NCBI RefSeq assembly: GCF_014205845.1
Contig: NZ_JACHCR010000021.1
Span: forward strand, 62,001-126,000
Origin: Mucilaginibacter cryoferens
GTDB lineage: Bacteria; Bacteroidota; Bacteroidia; Sphingobacteriales; Sphingobacteriaceae
Length of the DNA: 64,000 nt
Direction: 5' to 3'
Numbering within the stretch: position 1 is the first letter of the stretch; every line of letters starts with the position of its first letter. The position numbers and the translations under genes are program-made. Shown in pieces: positions 26,482 through 35,258 of this stretch. The notes under the pieces were generated by a model. That model saw only the letters and a list, made by a program, of their open reading frames with translations. It had not been told where the DNA came from and did no database searches.

Positions 26482-28356
26482 ATGATCAATCTAAAAAAAT
26501 TACTGCCCGTAGTTTTGTTATTGGGTAGCACCATAACATCGGCACAAGTTATTTTACCCATCAGTACCACACTGCAAAAAACCTATACAAAAGGCACCCG
26601 CACCCAGGGCGGCGCGCCAGGTAAAAACTACTGGCAAAACACTGCCGATTATAGCATAAAAGTAAACTTCGATCCTAAAACCCGCCAACTTACCGGCACC
26701 GTAGGTATAGATTATATAAACAACAGTCCGGATACTTTAAAAACAATCGAATTTAAGCTTTACCCCAATATCTATAAAAAAGGCGCTATCAGAGACATGC
26801 CCATATCGCCAAATGATTTAACAGATGGCGTGCAGATAAAATCCATGAGTATGGATAATCAACCGCTGGATAGTACCAAACATCGTATTAACGGTACCAA
26901 TATGTCGTTGAAAGTAACGCCCATAGCTCCAAAACAAAAAGTTCATTTAGATATCGCCTACGCTTACACCCTCAACAAAACATCGCATATCCGTACCGGA
27001 CAGGTTGATGACGGGGCTTTTTTTATAGCTTACTTTTTTCCACGCGTAGCTGTTTATGACGACATTGACGGCTGGAACGAGTTCCCATACATAGGCTCGC
27101 AGGAGTTTTATAACGATTTCTGTCATTTTAATGCCGAGATAACCGTACCCGGCGATTACCAGGTGTGGGCCACCGGCAATCTCAAAAATGCCGACGAAGT
27201 TTACAACCCCAAATATGTAAAACTGATAACAGCGGCCAGCCAGGACGATAAAGTGACCGACATTGTAACGGAGGCCGATTTAGCCGCAGGCGATGTTACC
27301 AAAAAGAATGCTACCAACACCTGGAAATTTGAGGCCGATAGCGTTACCGACCTGGCCTTTGCCACCAGTAACCATTATATATGGAAAGCAAGCAGCCTGG
27401 TGGTTGACCCCATTACTAAAAGGCGGACCCGGGTTGATGCCGTATTTAACCCCACCCATAAAGACTATTTTGAGGTAGTGAACTATGCCCGCAAAACGGT
27501 AGAAACCATGAGTTACAAATTTCCAAAATGGCCTTACCCATACCCGCACGAAACCGTTTTTGATGGCCTCGACCAAATGGAATACCCCATGATGGTAAAC
27601 GATAACCCGCTTGAACAAAGTGACGATGCTATTGAACTTACCGATCACGAGATATTTCACACCATGTTCCCTTTTTATATGGGTATTAACGAAACCAAAT
27701 ACGGTTTTATGGACGAGGGTTGGGCAACCATTGGCGAGTGGCTGATAAGCCCGGAGATAGATCCTAAAATTGTAGATTTTTATGGCATGGAAGCGGTTAA
27801 CACTTCCGCCGGCTCTGAGCAGGATGCCCCTATCATGACGCTTACCCCGGCCCAAACCGGCATAGCCAAATTTACCGACAACTATCCTAAACCCGGCCTG
27901 GGCTACCTCTATGTAAAAGAGATGCTGGGCGACGAGCTATTTACCAAAGCCCTGCACAATTACATCAACCTTTGGCATGGCAAACACCCCATGCCTTATG
28001 ATTTTTTTAATTGTATGAACACCGGCGCAGGCATCAACATCAACTGGTTTTGGAAAAACTGGTTCTTTGATAACGGCATCCCAGATCTGGCTATCAGCAA
28101 AGTAGCTCACGTAGCATCAAAATACACAGTAACCATCACCAGTATTGGCAACAAAGCCGTACCGGTACACCTCACCATTTTTTATGCCGATGGCAGCAAG
28201 CAAACGGCCGGCACAAGTATAGCCGCATGGGCAAAAGGCAACAAAACAACCGTGTTAAATTTCACAGCTAAAAAAGGTAAAATAACCCAAATAGTTTTGG
28301 GCACTACTTACGATGCAGATTCGGACAAGAGCAATAACGTTTGGAAACCGTTGTAG
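26482..28356 (+). CDS. Exported M1-family metallopeptidase
   Basis: A 624-residue zinc aminopeptidase-type enzyme. A signal peptide is present (about 1-22). The N-terminal beta saddle (about 50-290) includes the LTGTVGIDYINNSPDTLKTI region. The zinc site is H389-E390-x-x-H393 (HEIFH) with E412 in MDEGWA, exactly 18 residues after the second His as in M1 peptidases. A GAMEN-type exopeptidase loop is not obvious; GLDQMEYPMMV, 30 residues upstream, occupies its position and may be a variant. It probably trims peptides in the periplasm. A single gene, divergent from the 78-residue protein. Confidence 0.88.
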   Translation: MINLKKLLPVVLLLGSTITSAQVILPISTTLQKTYTKGTRTQGGAPGKNYWQNTADYSIKVNFDPKTRQLTGTVGIDYINNSPDTLKTIEFKLYPNIYKKGAIRDMPISPNDLTDGVQIKSMSMDNQPLDSTKHRINGTNMSLKVTPIAPKQKVHLDIAYAYTLNKTSHIRTGQVDDGAFFIAYFFPRVAVYDDIDGWNEFPYIGSQEFYNDFCHFNAEITVPGDYQVWATGNLKNADEVYNPKYVKLITAASQDDKVTDIVTEADLAAGDVTKKNATNTWKFEADSVTDLAFATSNHYIWKASSLVVDPITKRRTRVDAVFNPTHKDYFEVVNYARKTVETMSYKFPKWPYPYPHETVFDGLDQMEYPMMVNDNPLEQSDDAIELTDHEIFHTMFPFYMGINETKYGFMDEGWATIGEWLISPEIDPKIVDFYGMEAVNTSAGSEQDAPIMTLTPAQTGIAKFTDNYPKPGLGYLYVKEMLGDELFTKALHNYINLWHGKHPMPYDFFNCMNTGAGININWFWKNWFFDNGIPDLAISKVAHVASKYTVTITSIGNKAVPVHLTIFYADGSKQTAGTSIAAWAKGNKTTVLNFTAKKGKITQIVLGTTYDADSDKSNNVWKPL

Positions 28357-28662
28357 GGAGCAAAGATTTTTGGAACAAGGATTAAGACCTTTGAAGGGTG
28401 ATGATAGTAAAACGGCGTCAGTGCGGATTAACCTAAAAAAAACAGTAATGACATTCTCTCAAAACCTTGTCATGCTGAGGTACGAAGCGATCTATTCGCA
28501 GACTATACAGGACGAATACGCATGGTGTAGAATAGATTCTTCACTACGTTCAGAATGACAAAAAGGAGTAATTTAAAACTTGTAATGGGTAGGTACAGAT
28601 CCCGCCCGAACAAATGAAGCTGTCTTGCTACTTGATACTAACTACTTGATACTTATAAAACC
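28357..28662. repeat. 306-bp gap holding a palindromic dispersed repeat
   Basis: Imperfect inverted arms run from about 28466 (TTGTCATGCTGAGG) to 28562 (CAGAATGACAA), a relative of the element at 58012-58102. The remaining sequence has no gene; the nhaA promoter should lie in the last 100 bp but no clear box was found. Confidence 0.6.
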
Positions 28663-29961
28663 ATGCGCCAAAAACTACCTATTGATAAATTCACCGAACC
28701 GGTAAGCAGGTTTATACACCAGGAGCATACCAGTGGTATTGTGCTTTTTATTAGTGTTCTGGCAGCTATTATATGGGTAAATTCTCCTTTTTCGCATTCG
28801 TACCACCAGGTTTGGGACCTTAAAGTATCAATGAGTATTGGGCATTATGCCCTCAATCATCCATTACATTTATGGATCAATGACGGTTTGATGGCCATCT
28901 TTTTCTTTGTAATTGGGCTCGAACTCAAACGCGAATTTATGGCCGGCGAACTATCTACCATAAAAAAAGCATCGCTGCCTATGGTAGCCGCTTTAGGCGG
29001 AATGATAGTGCCTGCCCTTATCTACTTTTTTATCAACAAAGGCACCCCATCGGCACATGGCTGGGGTATCCCTATGGCTACAGATATTGCCTTCGCGTTG
29101 GCTTTATTATCAATTGCCGGCAAACATATTCCATCATCGGTAAAGGTATTTCTATCAGCATTGGCTGTAGCCGATGATCTGGGCGCTGTACTGGTAATAG
29201 CTATATTCTACAGCGCACATATCGACTTTGCCCCGCTCACTATAGGCTTTTGCTTGCTCACCTTTTTGCTTATCGGCAATAAACTGGGCATCCGCAATAT
29301 TATTTTTTACCTGGTAATAGGCTTTGCCGTTTGGGTGGCGTTTTTACTTTCGGGCGTACACGCCACCATAGCAGGCGTATTGGTAGCCTTTACCATCCCG
29401 GCGCGTACCCGCGTCAACGAAAAAAGTTATGCCGAAAGTCTGCGCAAGCTATTATTTGATTTTGAAGAACAAATTCCGAATAACAGCACTCTTACCACAC
29501 CAGAGCAACACCATACCATCGAAAAAATAAAGAAGCTAAATGCCGATGCCGAAACGCCGCTGCAAAAGATAGAGTATGGCCTGCATCCCTGGGTTGCTTT
29601 TGTGGTGATGCCACTTTTTGCGCTGGCAAACGCGGGGATAATGATAGGTGCAAACTTCTTCTCCTCGCTACTTAATCCCGTAAGTATGGGCGTTGCTATT
29701 GGCCTGGTAGCCGGTAAATTTATTGGCGTACTGGTAGCCACCTGGCTTATGGTAAAATTTGGCGCCCAGCTACCTGCAAACTCCAACTGGAAACAAATAA
29801 CAGGCGTTGCGCTGCTGGCCGGGGTTGGTTTTACTATGTCGCTCTTTATCTCGGGCTTAGCCTTTACCCATCCAGAAATGGTTGACCAGGCTAAATATGG
29901 AATTTTACTGGCTTCGTTGTTGGCAGGGATTTTGGGTGTGATTGTGTTGAAAAAGTCATAA
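28663..29961 (+). CDS. nhaA: Na+/H+ antiporter NhaA
   Basis: A 432-residue inner-membrane antiporter exchanging sodium for protons. About twelve hydrophobic segments are visible. Diagnostic stretches are PMATDIAFALALL and the ion-binding aspartate pair in ALAVADDLGAV. The C-terminal part (GVALLAGVGFTMSLFISGLAF) is also typical. An insertion of about 45 polar residues (near 255-305) contains FDFEEQIPNNS and a charged helix, common in Bacteroidota NhaA. Single gene with repeats on both sides, so probably its own transcription unit. Confidence 0.95.
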   Translation: MRQKLPIDKFTEPVSRFIHQEHTSGIVLFISVLAAIIWVNSPFSHSYHQVWDLKVSMSIGHYALNHPLHLWINDGLMAIFFFVIGLELKREFMAGELSTIKKASLPMVAALGGMIVPALIYFFINKGTPSAHGWGIPMATDIAFALALLSIAGKHIPSSVKVFLSALAVADDLGAVLVIAIFYSAHIDFAPLTIGFCLLTFLLIGNKLGIRNIIFYLVIGFAVWVAFLLSGVHATIAGVLVAFTIPARTRVNEKSYAESLRKLLFDFEEQIPNNSTLTTPEQHHTIEKIKKLNADAETPLQKIEYGLHPWVAFVVMPLFALANAGIMIGANFFSSLLNPVSMGVAIGLVAGKFIGVLVATWLMVKFGAQLPANSNWKQITGVALLAGVGFTMSLFISGLAFTHPEMVDQAKYGILLASLLAGILGVIVLKKS

Positions 29962-30761
29962 ATACATTTGTACCAATTCCCGCGAGGTTAGCGCAGCCTA
30001 ACTCGTGGGTAAACCAGGTGTAAGCTTCCAGCTTACGTAAGATAAAAGGCAGATAAAATATTACCCACGATCTACAAGCAGATAAAAGACCTATTATCGG
30101 GTGCATTTTCTTTAACCAGGCACAAATTATATTGGCCGAACCTACGGTTCTCTTTTATCTCATTTATATTACCACGGGTTAAAACCCGTGGCTACAATAT
30201 TGGTCGGGGCGATGCCCCTTTAACGGTCATCAGTAAATTTGAAATTGCAGCCCAAGAGCCGTAGGCTCGATGCATACTGTAGCCACGGGTTTCAACCCGT
30301 GGTAATATAAAAACCAAAGTATTGAGTGCCAGCGGCACGGACCATTTTCTTTAACCAGGCGTAGATTATATTATCCGAACCTACGGTTCTCTTTTATCTA
30401 CATTTATATTACCACGGGTTAAAACCCGTGGCTACAATATTGGTCGGGGCGATGCCCCTTTAACGGTCATCAGTAAATTTGAAATTGCAGCCCAAGAGCC
30501 GTAGGCTCGACGCATACTGTAGCCACGGGTTTCAACCCGTGGAATGCGCAAACGTATTATGGAGTGCCATCGGCACGGACCATTTTCTTTAACCAGGTCC
30601 AGATTATATTGGCCGAACCTACGGTTCTCTTTTATCTGCATTTATATTACCACGGGTTAAAACCCGCGGCTACAATATTTACCAGGGCGATGCCCCTTTC
30701 CTTGATATCAATAAATTTATAATCGCAGCTCAAGAGCTAGCCAATCATCTACACATCCAAC
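29962..30761. repeat. 800-bp repeat-filled gap with 2.7 tandem copies of a 238-bp palindromic unit
   Basis: Units start at 30105, 30344 and 30582 (period 238-239 bp), each beginning ATTTTCTTTAACCAGG. Every unit holds an inverted pair built from CCACGGGTT/AACCCGTGG, a GGGGCGATGCCCC palindrome and a GAGCCGTAGGCTC palindrome. The third copy stops near 30740. In front lies another dispersed element (about 29979-30012) whose CCCGCGAGGTTAGCGCAG core recurs at 57859. The palindromes resemble REP sequences mobilised by RAYT transposases, but no transposase is in the window. Confidence 0.85.
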
Positions 30762-32033
30762 CTACTGCTTCACCAACCTTACCACAATCACACTATGCCC
30801 CGTCAAAGTTTGCTTAAATTCTTTTTTGGTGGTGCCCAAATCCTTATTAGCCCATATATCGTGCAGCTTAAATGATGCTTTGGCAAAATCAATATGGATG
30901 TTGTTTGGTTCGTTTTCTATAGCCTGCTGCTGCCAGTTATAGGTTATTTGTTTTACCGATGCCGATCTGTTTAAAAAGCAAACAGCAACCTCGTTATTGG
31001 CCAGGGGCTTTGCCCAAACTTCTAAGCTATCTACCTGGTAAATCCTGGTGGCGGCTATACCTAATGCATCCTGATCAATAGCGATAGCATCCTTATTGGT
31101 AAGGATGCCTTGTGTTTGTGCCGACATCTTACGCAGATCGTTACCGGCGGCTAACGGGGCTGCCAGCATACACCAAAGCGAGAAATGTGCTTTATCTTCA
31201 TTAAAACTCATCCCGTTGCCAACTTCCAGCATATCGGGGTCGTTCCAATGGTTTGGACCATTGTATTTGGCAATAGCGGGTTGCTTATCTAAAATAGACA
31301 TTACGCTTAGCGCCGTCCAGCTGTTAAAGTGCTTGTCTTTATCAAAACTGGCGGTAATATCGCCGGTAGTGCGGTACAGTTCGCCAACACCCTTGGCCCA
31401 CAGCCAGGGTTGGTGGTTTCCCCATTCGCAAAGACTAAAAGTAATTGCCCTGCCCGATGCTTTCAGCGCCTGGCTCATGGTAATATACGCTTCACGGGCG
31501 TTAAGGCTATCGGTATTACACCAATCGTACTTTAAAAAATCTACCCCGAAAGATGCATACAACCGGGCATCCTGATACTCGTGCCCCCGGCTGCCCGGGT
31601 AGCCTGCACAGGTTTTGTTGCCCGCGCAGTTGTAAATACCAAACTTAAGACCTTTAGTGTGTACATAATCGGCAAAGGCCTTCATCCCGTTGGGAAACTT
31701 TTTGGGATCGGCCACCAGATCGCCATTTTTATCGCGCTCCATGGTCATCCAGCCATCATCCAACACAAAATATTTGTACCCGGCATCGCGCATGCCCGAC
31801 GATACATAAGCATCAACCATGCCTTTCAATAAAGGTTCGTCAATATTTGTCTGAAATGTGTTCCATGTATTCCAACCCATAGGAGGCGTTGGCGCAAAAT
31901 TACCGGCCTGCGCTATTGGCTGATCTTTTGCTACGGCGACAGGTGCCGCGCCATCTGCTGTTTGCGCAATAGCATTTACATGCAACGCGGTACCAAGTAT
32001 CGCGGCTAACAAGGTTTTAGTATATAATTTCAT
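30762..32033 (-). CDS. Exported glycoside hydrolase family 27 alpha-galactosidase
   Basis: A 423-residue enzyme that removes alpha-1,6-galactose side chains, for example from galactomannan. A signal peptide covers about residues 1-24. The GH27 barrel (about 45-330) shows PMGWNTWNTF, YKYFVLDDGW, the nucleophile D170 in FLKYDWCN, the acid/base D225 in RTTGDI, and NHWNDPDML. A C-terminal beta domain follows (about 335-423). It lies downstream of the epimerase in the same direction, but 589 bp of repeat DNA separates them, so it likely has its own promoter. Its substrate fits the mannobiose genes beside it. Confidence 0.92.
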   Translation of the reverse strand: MKLYTKTLLAAILGTALHVNAIAQTADGAAPVAVAKDQPIAQAGNFAPTPPMGWNTWNTFQTNIDEPLLKGMVDAYVSSGMRDAGYKYFVLDDGWMTMERDKNGDLVADPKKFPNGMKAFADYVHTKGLKFGIYNCAGNKTCAGYPGSRGHEYQDARLYASFGVDFLKYDWCNTDSLNAREAYITMSQALKASGRAITFSLCEWGNHQPWLWAKGVGELYRTTGDITASFDKDKHFNSWTALSVMSILDKQPAIAKYNGPNHWNDPDMLEVGNGMSFNEDKAHFSLWCMLAAPLAAGNDLRKMSAQTQGILTNKDAIAIDQDALGIAATRIYQVDSLEVWAKPLANNEVAVCFLNRSASVKQITYNWQQQAIENEPNNIHIDFAKASFKLHDIWANKDLGTTKKEFKQTLTGHSVIVVRLVKQ

Positions 32034-32622
32034 ATAAAGTTATTTTAAGAAACTGATTTTAAAATAGATCATCATTGGACGATACGAAGCAATTTATACA
32101 TAGCCAAATCGAATATGCTTTATGGTTCGATCTGGGTTGCTTAAAAATTACCTCTCCCTTCCATAATCGATTAACACCTGGTAATTAGCTCTGTAAGTTG
32201 GTTAATACTCACCCGACAGTCCCAACTTTGTCGGAACAGCACCCTCTCTTCGTCTCTCTTACGTCGGTACGCAAAGAGGGGTTTGAACATTTTTTTCATT
32301 CTCTTTTTTTACTATACTTTATTCAAAACCCTCTTTCCAACGAAGGTGAGTGTTGCGCAACTCGCTGTTATCAGAATCAGCATCTTTTCCACCCGCGATC
32401 TGTGTCTTCACAGACCGCAATTCCGAATGCTCCACGTTTAGGGTGGGTAAACCAGCGCTATATTCGGGAAGATGCCTGTGAGGACACAGGCATCGGAAAA
32501 AAAGTCCTTAGTTGTGCAACGCTCACCGAAGTTGAAGAGAGGGTGGTCCAGCGAAGCGTAGACCGGGTGAGTCTTAACCTTGGTTAGTTTACGCCATCCC
32601 AAACCTTCAAAACCCACCAATT
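32034..32622. repeat. 589-bp gap with a MITE-like element of about 380 bp
   Basis: The element spans about 32200-32579. Its ends are inverted: GGTTAATACTCACCCG on the left and the complement of GGTTAAGACTCACCCG on the right. Nested inside is a second inverted pair (CGAAGGTGAGTGTTGCGCAAC against GTTGTGCAACGCTCACCGAAG, about 32341 and 32512). No transposase is encoded; ORFs inside it look like repeat by-products. The rest of the gap must hold the GH27 promoter, not identified. Confidence 0.7.
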
Positions 32623-33885
32623 TTACATCCCGGCGCCATCACTTGATATCCTCCTTATAATTTCAATACATGCCCTGCTATTGTGATAGGGGCATTTCCA
32701 CAGGCCAACTTTATCCTCACCGGGCATAATACTGCCATCCGCACGTATCCCCCAAAACCATTCACCATTTTGATGATCGAGGATTTTATCTTTTATAAAT
32801 GTCCAGTTTTTTATAGCGATGTGAAGGTATTTTTTATCGCCGCTGATTTGCCAGGCGTTAAAGAAACCAACCATTGCCTCGGCCTGCACCCACCAGTGCT
32901 TTTCTTTTATAAGGTGATCTTCGGCGGGCTCATATTCGTACCACAGCCCCCCATCGGTATCCAAACCTGCAACGGTAGCATCCGAAACCGCTAAACAAAT
33001 CTTTTTTATCTGATCGGCCTTCTCATGATTTACAATTACCCCGGCAGCTTCCAGCAAAAGCCAGGTAGCTTCAATATCGTGCCCGTGGGATACCGTATCC
33101 GACTTACGATTCCAATCTTCATCAAAAAACAAAACCAGGTGATGGGTTTTCTGGTCGATAAAATAATCGAAAAAGTTGTTTATCAGCGTTTCTATCTGTG
33201 TTTTTAATGTTCCATCGGGCCAAATGCGGTACAGGTTGGTATAGGCTTCCAGTACATGCAAATGGGTATTCATGGTTTTCTTTTCATTAGCATCCTTTGC
33301 ACTCAAACGCAGATCGCCAAGGGGCTGCCAATCGCGGGTAAAAGCTTCCATATACCCCGTTTTATCATGGTGATAACTTTTATTAACCAATAAATGATAA
33401 AGCCCAATGGCCTGCTCCTTCGCTGCTTCCAACCCCGAGGCCATATAGTATTCGCTCAACGCATAAATGGTAAACGCGCTGGCGTAAACCTGCTTTTTGG
33501 TATCCAGTTTTTCGCCCCGGTGATCAACAGACCAGTACACGCCGCCAAATTCGGCATCAATAAAATATTGACTGATATAATTATAAGCCCTGTGCGCCAT
33601 TTGCAAAGCCCCATCATCGGGCTTTAAATTGTAAGCTGCCGAAAAACTCCATAATATCCTCGCGTTTAAAACAGAACCTTTGGGCGCACCGGTAATAACG
33701 TGATTGTCATTATCTATCTTACCTAAAAAACCACCATACGCTTCATCAGGCGTGTATTTTTGCCAATAGGCTATGATGTTGCTTAGTTCGGTGGTAAGTT
33801 CTGCCCTAAAATCCGCTAAAACGTTTTCCAATTCCCCTCCGGGGAGTAGCGAATGGTATGTTGACAGGGATTTGTTGTCCATCAT
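32623..33885 (-). CDS. N-acylglucosamine/cellobiose 2-epimerase family protein, probably mannobiose 2-epimerase
   Basis: A 420-residue cytosolic (alpha/alpha)6-barrel enzyme that flips C2 of a reducing-end sugar. Active-site histidine segments are NTHLHVLEAYTNLY, SHGHDIEATWLLLEAA and EKHWWVQAEAMVGFF. Next to a GH130 phosphorylase the likely reaction is beta-1,4-mannobiose to mannosyl-glucose, as in the mannan pathway described for Bacteroides fragilis; cellobiose is an alternative. The first 20 residues (MMDNKSLSTYHSLLPGGELE) are unusual: LLPGGELE is encoded by a CCCCTCCGGGGAG repeat motif, so the N-terminus looks extended by repeat DNA. It is separated from the GH130 gene by another repeat. 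Confidence 0.9.
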   Translation of the reverse strand: MMDNKSLSTYHSLLPGGELENVLADFRAELTTELSNIIAYWQKYTPDEAYGGFLGKIDNDNHVITGAPKGSVLNARILWSFSAAYNLKPDDGALQMAHRAYNYISQYFIDAEFGGVYWSVDHRGEKLDTKKQVYASAFTIYALSEYYMASGLEAAKEQAIGLYHLLVNKSYHHDKTGYMEAFTRDWQPLGDLRLSAKDANEKKTMNTHLHVLEAYTNLYRIWPDGTLKTQIETLINNFFDYFIDQKTHHLVLFFDEDWNRKSDTVSHGHDIEATWLLLEAAGVIVNHEKADQIKKICLAVSDATVAGLDTDGGLWYEYEPAEDHLIKEKHWWVQAEAMVGFFNAWQISGDKKYLHIAIKNWTFIKDKILDHQNGEWFWGIRADGSIMPGEDKVGLWKCPYHNSRACIEIIRRISSDGAGM

Positions 33886-33904
33886 TATTAGTGTATTTTT
33901 TAAA

Positions 33905-34008
33905 ATCCCCTCTCGAGAGGGGGCGCGCCTGACTGTGAAATGGCAGGGGTGTGTTATTCGCTATGCATCTGGAATAAACACACCCCTCCGCCCCTCTCAA
34001 GAGGGGAT
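33905..34008. repeat. Dispersed inverted-repeat element, copy 1
   Basis: Outer arms CCCCTCTCGAGAGG and CCTCTCAAGAGGGG and inner arms GGCAGGGGTGTGTT and AACACACCCCTCC make a nested hairpin of about 104 bp. A near-identical copy lies at 47615-47721. It lies between the epimerase and GH130 genes. Confidence 0.8.
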
Positions 34009-34040
34009 TCGCACTTGCCCTCTGTTTCTTATTTGTCCAA

Positions 34041-35243
34041 TCAATAACTCTTTCCTTCGGAGAGGGCTGGTTGAGGGTCTTTATTCCTGTTAACTATCCC
34101 GTAAATGATATCAACCGACGTAGACGACCGGAAGCCATCTGCAGGCGTATTTACCACATAGTCTATCAATTTATCAACGGTGGTGGTAGCTACATGCATA
34201 CGGGTATCTGACGATGCATAGTAAATATACACCGATCCATCTTCATCAGCTATCCAGCCATTACAGAAAACCACGTTTGATACATCCCCCACCCGCTCAT
34301 CGCCCTCTGGGGCTAAAAAGTAGCCACCGGGTTTATGCAGTACTTTGGTAAGGTTGTGCAGGTCGGTCATAAACATGTACAATACATAGCGTAAACCGGC
34401 GGCGGTGTTACGCACACCATGTGCCAGGTGCAGCCAGCCTTGCGCTGTTTTTATGGGGGTTGGGCCTTGCCCGTTTTTGGCTTCGTAAACGGTATGGTAA
34501 TTTTTATTATCGATGATGGTTTCCTGGTTTATAACCGCGTTTTCCATGTTATCGGCCAGGCCAAAACCGATGCCGCCGCCAGTTCCCGCGCTAATAAAAC
34601 CATCCTGCGGACGGGTGTACATGGCATATTTACCATCTACAAACTCGGGGTGTAAAACCACGTTCCGTTGCTGTGGCGAGTTGGTTTTCAGGTCGGGCAG
34701 GCGATCCCAGTTTAGCAGATCTTTGGTGCGGGCAATACCGCAGGCAGCAATAGCCATGGATTGATCATGCACCGGGGCTTCGGGATCGCGTCGTTCGGTG
34801 CAAAACAGGCCGTAAATATAGCCGTCCTGGTGTTGGGTAAGGCGCATATCGTATACATTGGTATCCGGCTCATGCGTTTGGGGCAGGTTGATGGGGTATT
34901 CCCAAAAAGTAAAATTGCTGATACCATCGGGACTTTCGGCTACCGCGAAAAAGGATTTACGGTCTACCCCTTCTACCCTAACTACCATTATATATTTGCC
35001 ATTAAACTTAATGGCACCGGCGTTAAAGGCAGCGTTAATACCAAAGCGTTCCATAAGATACGGGTTGGTTTCGGCATGCAGATCATACCGCCAGTTAATG
35101 GGCGTATGCGCGGCGGTAAGTACCGGGTTTTTATAGCGGTTAAAAATACCGTTACCTGTGCCTGCCACCTGGTTGGGCTTGGTTATCAGTAGTTGTTGTT
35201 CTTGTTGCAGCAGGGCCAGCCTTTGCTTAAATTCAGGGGTCAT
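34041..35243 (-). CDS. GH130 4-O-beta-D-mannosyl-D-glucose phosphorylase-type enzyme
   Basis: A 400-residue cytosolic phosphorylase; the expected reaction is mannosyl-glucose plus phosphate to mannose-1-phosphate plus glucose. The five-bladed propeller shows [32 protein letters not shown] (with the proton-donor aspartate region), [12 protein letters not shown] and [10 protein letters not shown]. Overall length and the [23 protein letters not shown] stretch fit subfamily 1. The last residues ([11 protein letters not shown]) are encoded by repeat-type DNA and are probably not ancestral. It starts 15 bp after the symporter stop, so both are on one transcript. With the epimerase it completes intracellular mannobiose breakdown. 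Confidence 0.93.
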   Translation of the reverse strand: MTPEFKQRLALLQQEQQLLITKPNQVAGTGNGIFNRYKNPVLTAAHTPINWRYDLHAETNPYLMERFGINAAFNAGAIKFNGKYIMVVRVEGVDRKSFFAVAESPDGISNFTFWEYPINLPQTHEPDTNVYDMRLTQHQDGYIYGLFCTERRDPEAPVHDQSMAIAACGIARTKDLLNWDRLPDLKTNSPQQRNVVLHPEFVDGKYAMYTRPQDGFISAGTGGGIGFGLADNMENAVINQETIIDNKNYHTVYEAKNGQGPTPIKTAQGWLHLAHGVRNTAAGLRYVLYMFMTDLHNLTKVLHKPGGYFLAPEGDERVGDVSNVVFCNGWIADEDGSVYIYYASSDTRMHVATTTVDKLIDYVVNTPADGFRSSTSVDIIYGIVNRNKDPQPALSEGKSY

Positions 35244-35258
35244 ATAGGTATTATGTTA

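Noticed and set aside
27280-27855. 191-residue ORF antisense to the M1 peptidase
   Set aside because: It is a shadow of a confidently assigned gene, with no motif of its own.
30432-30641. 69-residue ORF in the tandem repeat
   Set aside because: It is composed of the repeat palindromes and changes with repeat copy.
30105-30740. Possible CRISPR array
   Set aside because: Units are 238 bp with no short direct repeat plus unique spacer pattern, and no cas genes are near.
32198-32587. 129-residue ORF across the MITE-like element
   Set aside because: It spans both inverted ends; composition reflects the repeat, not protein constraint.
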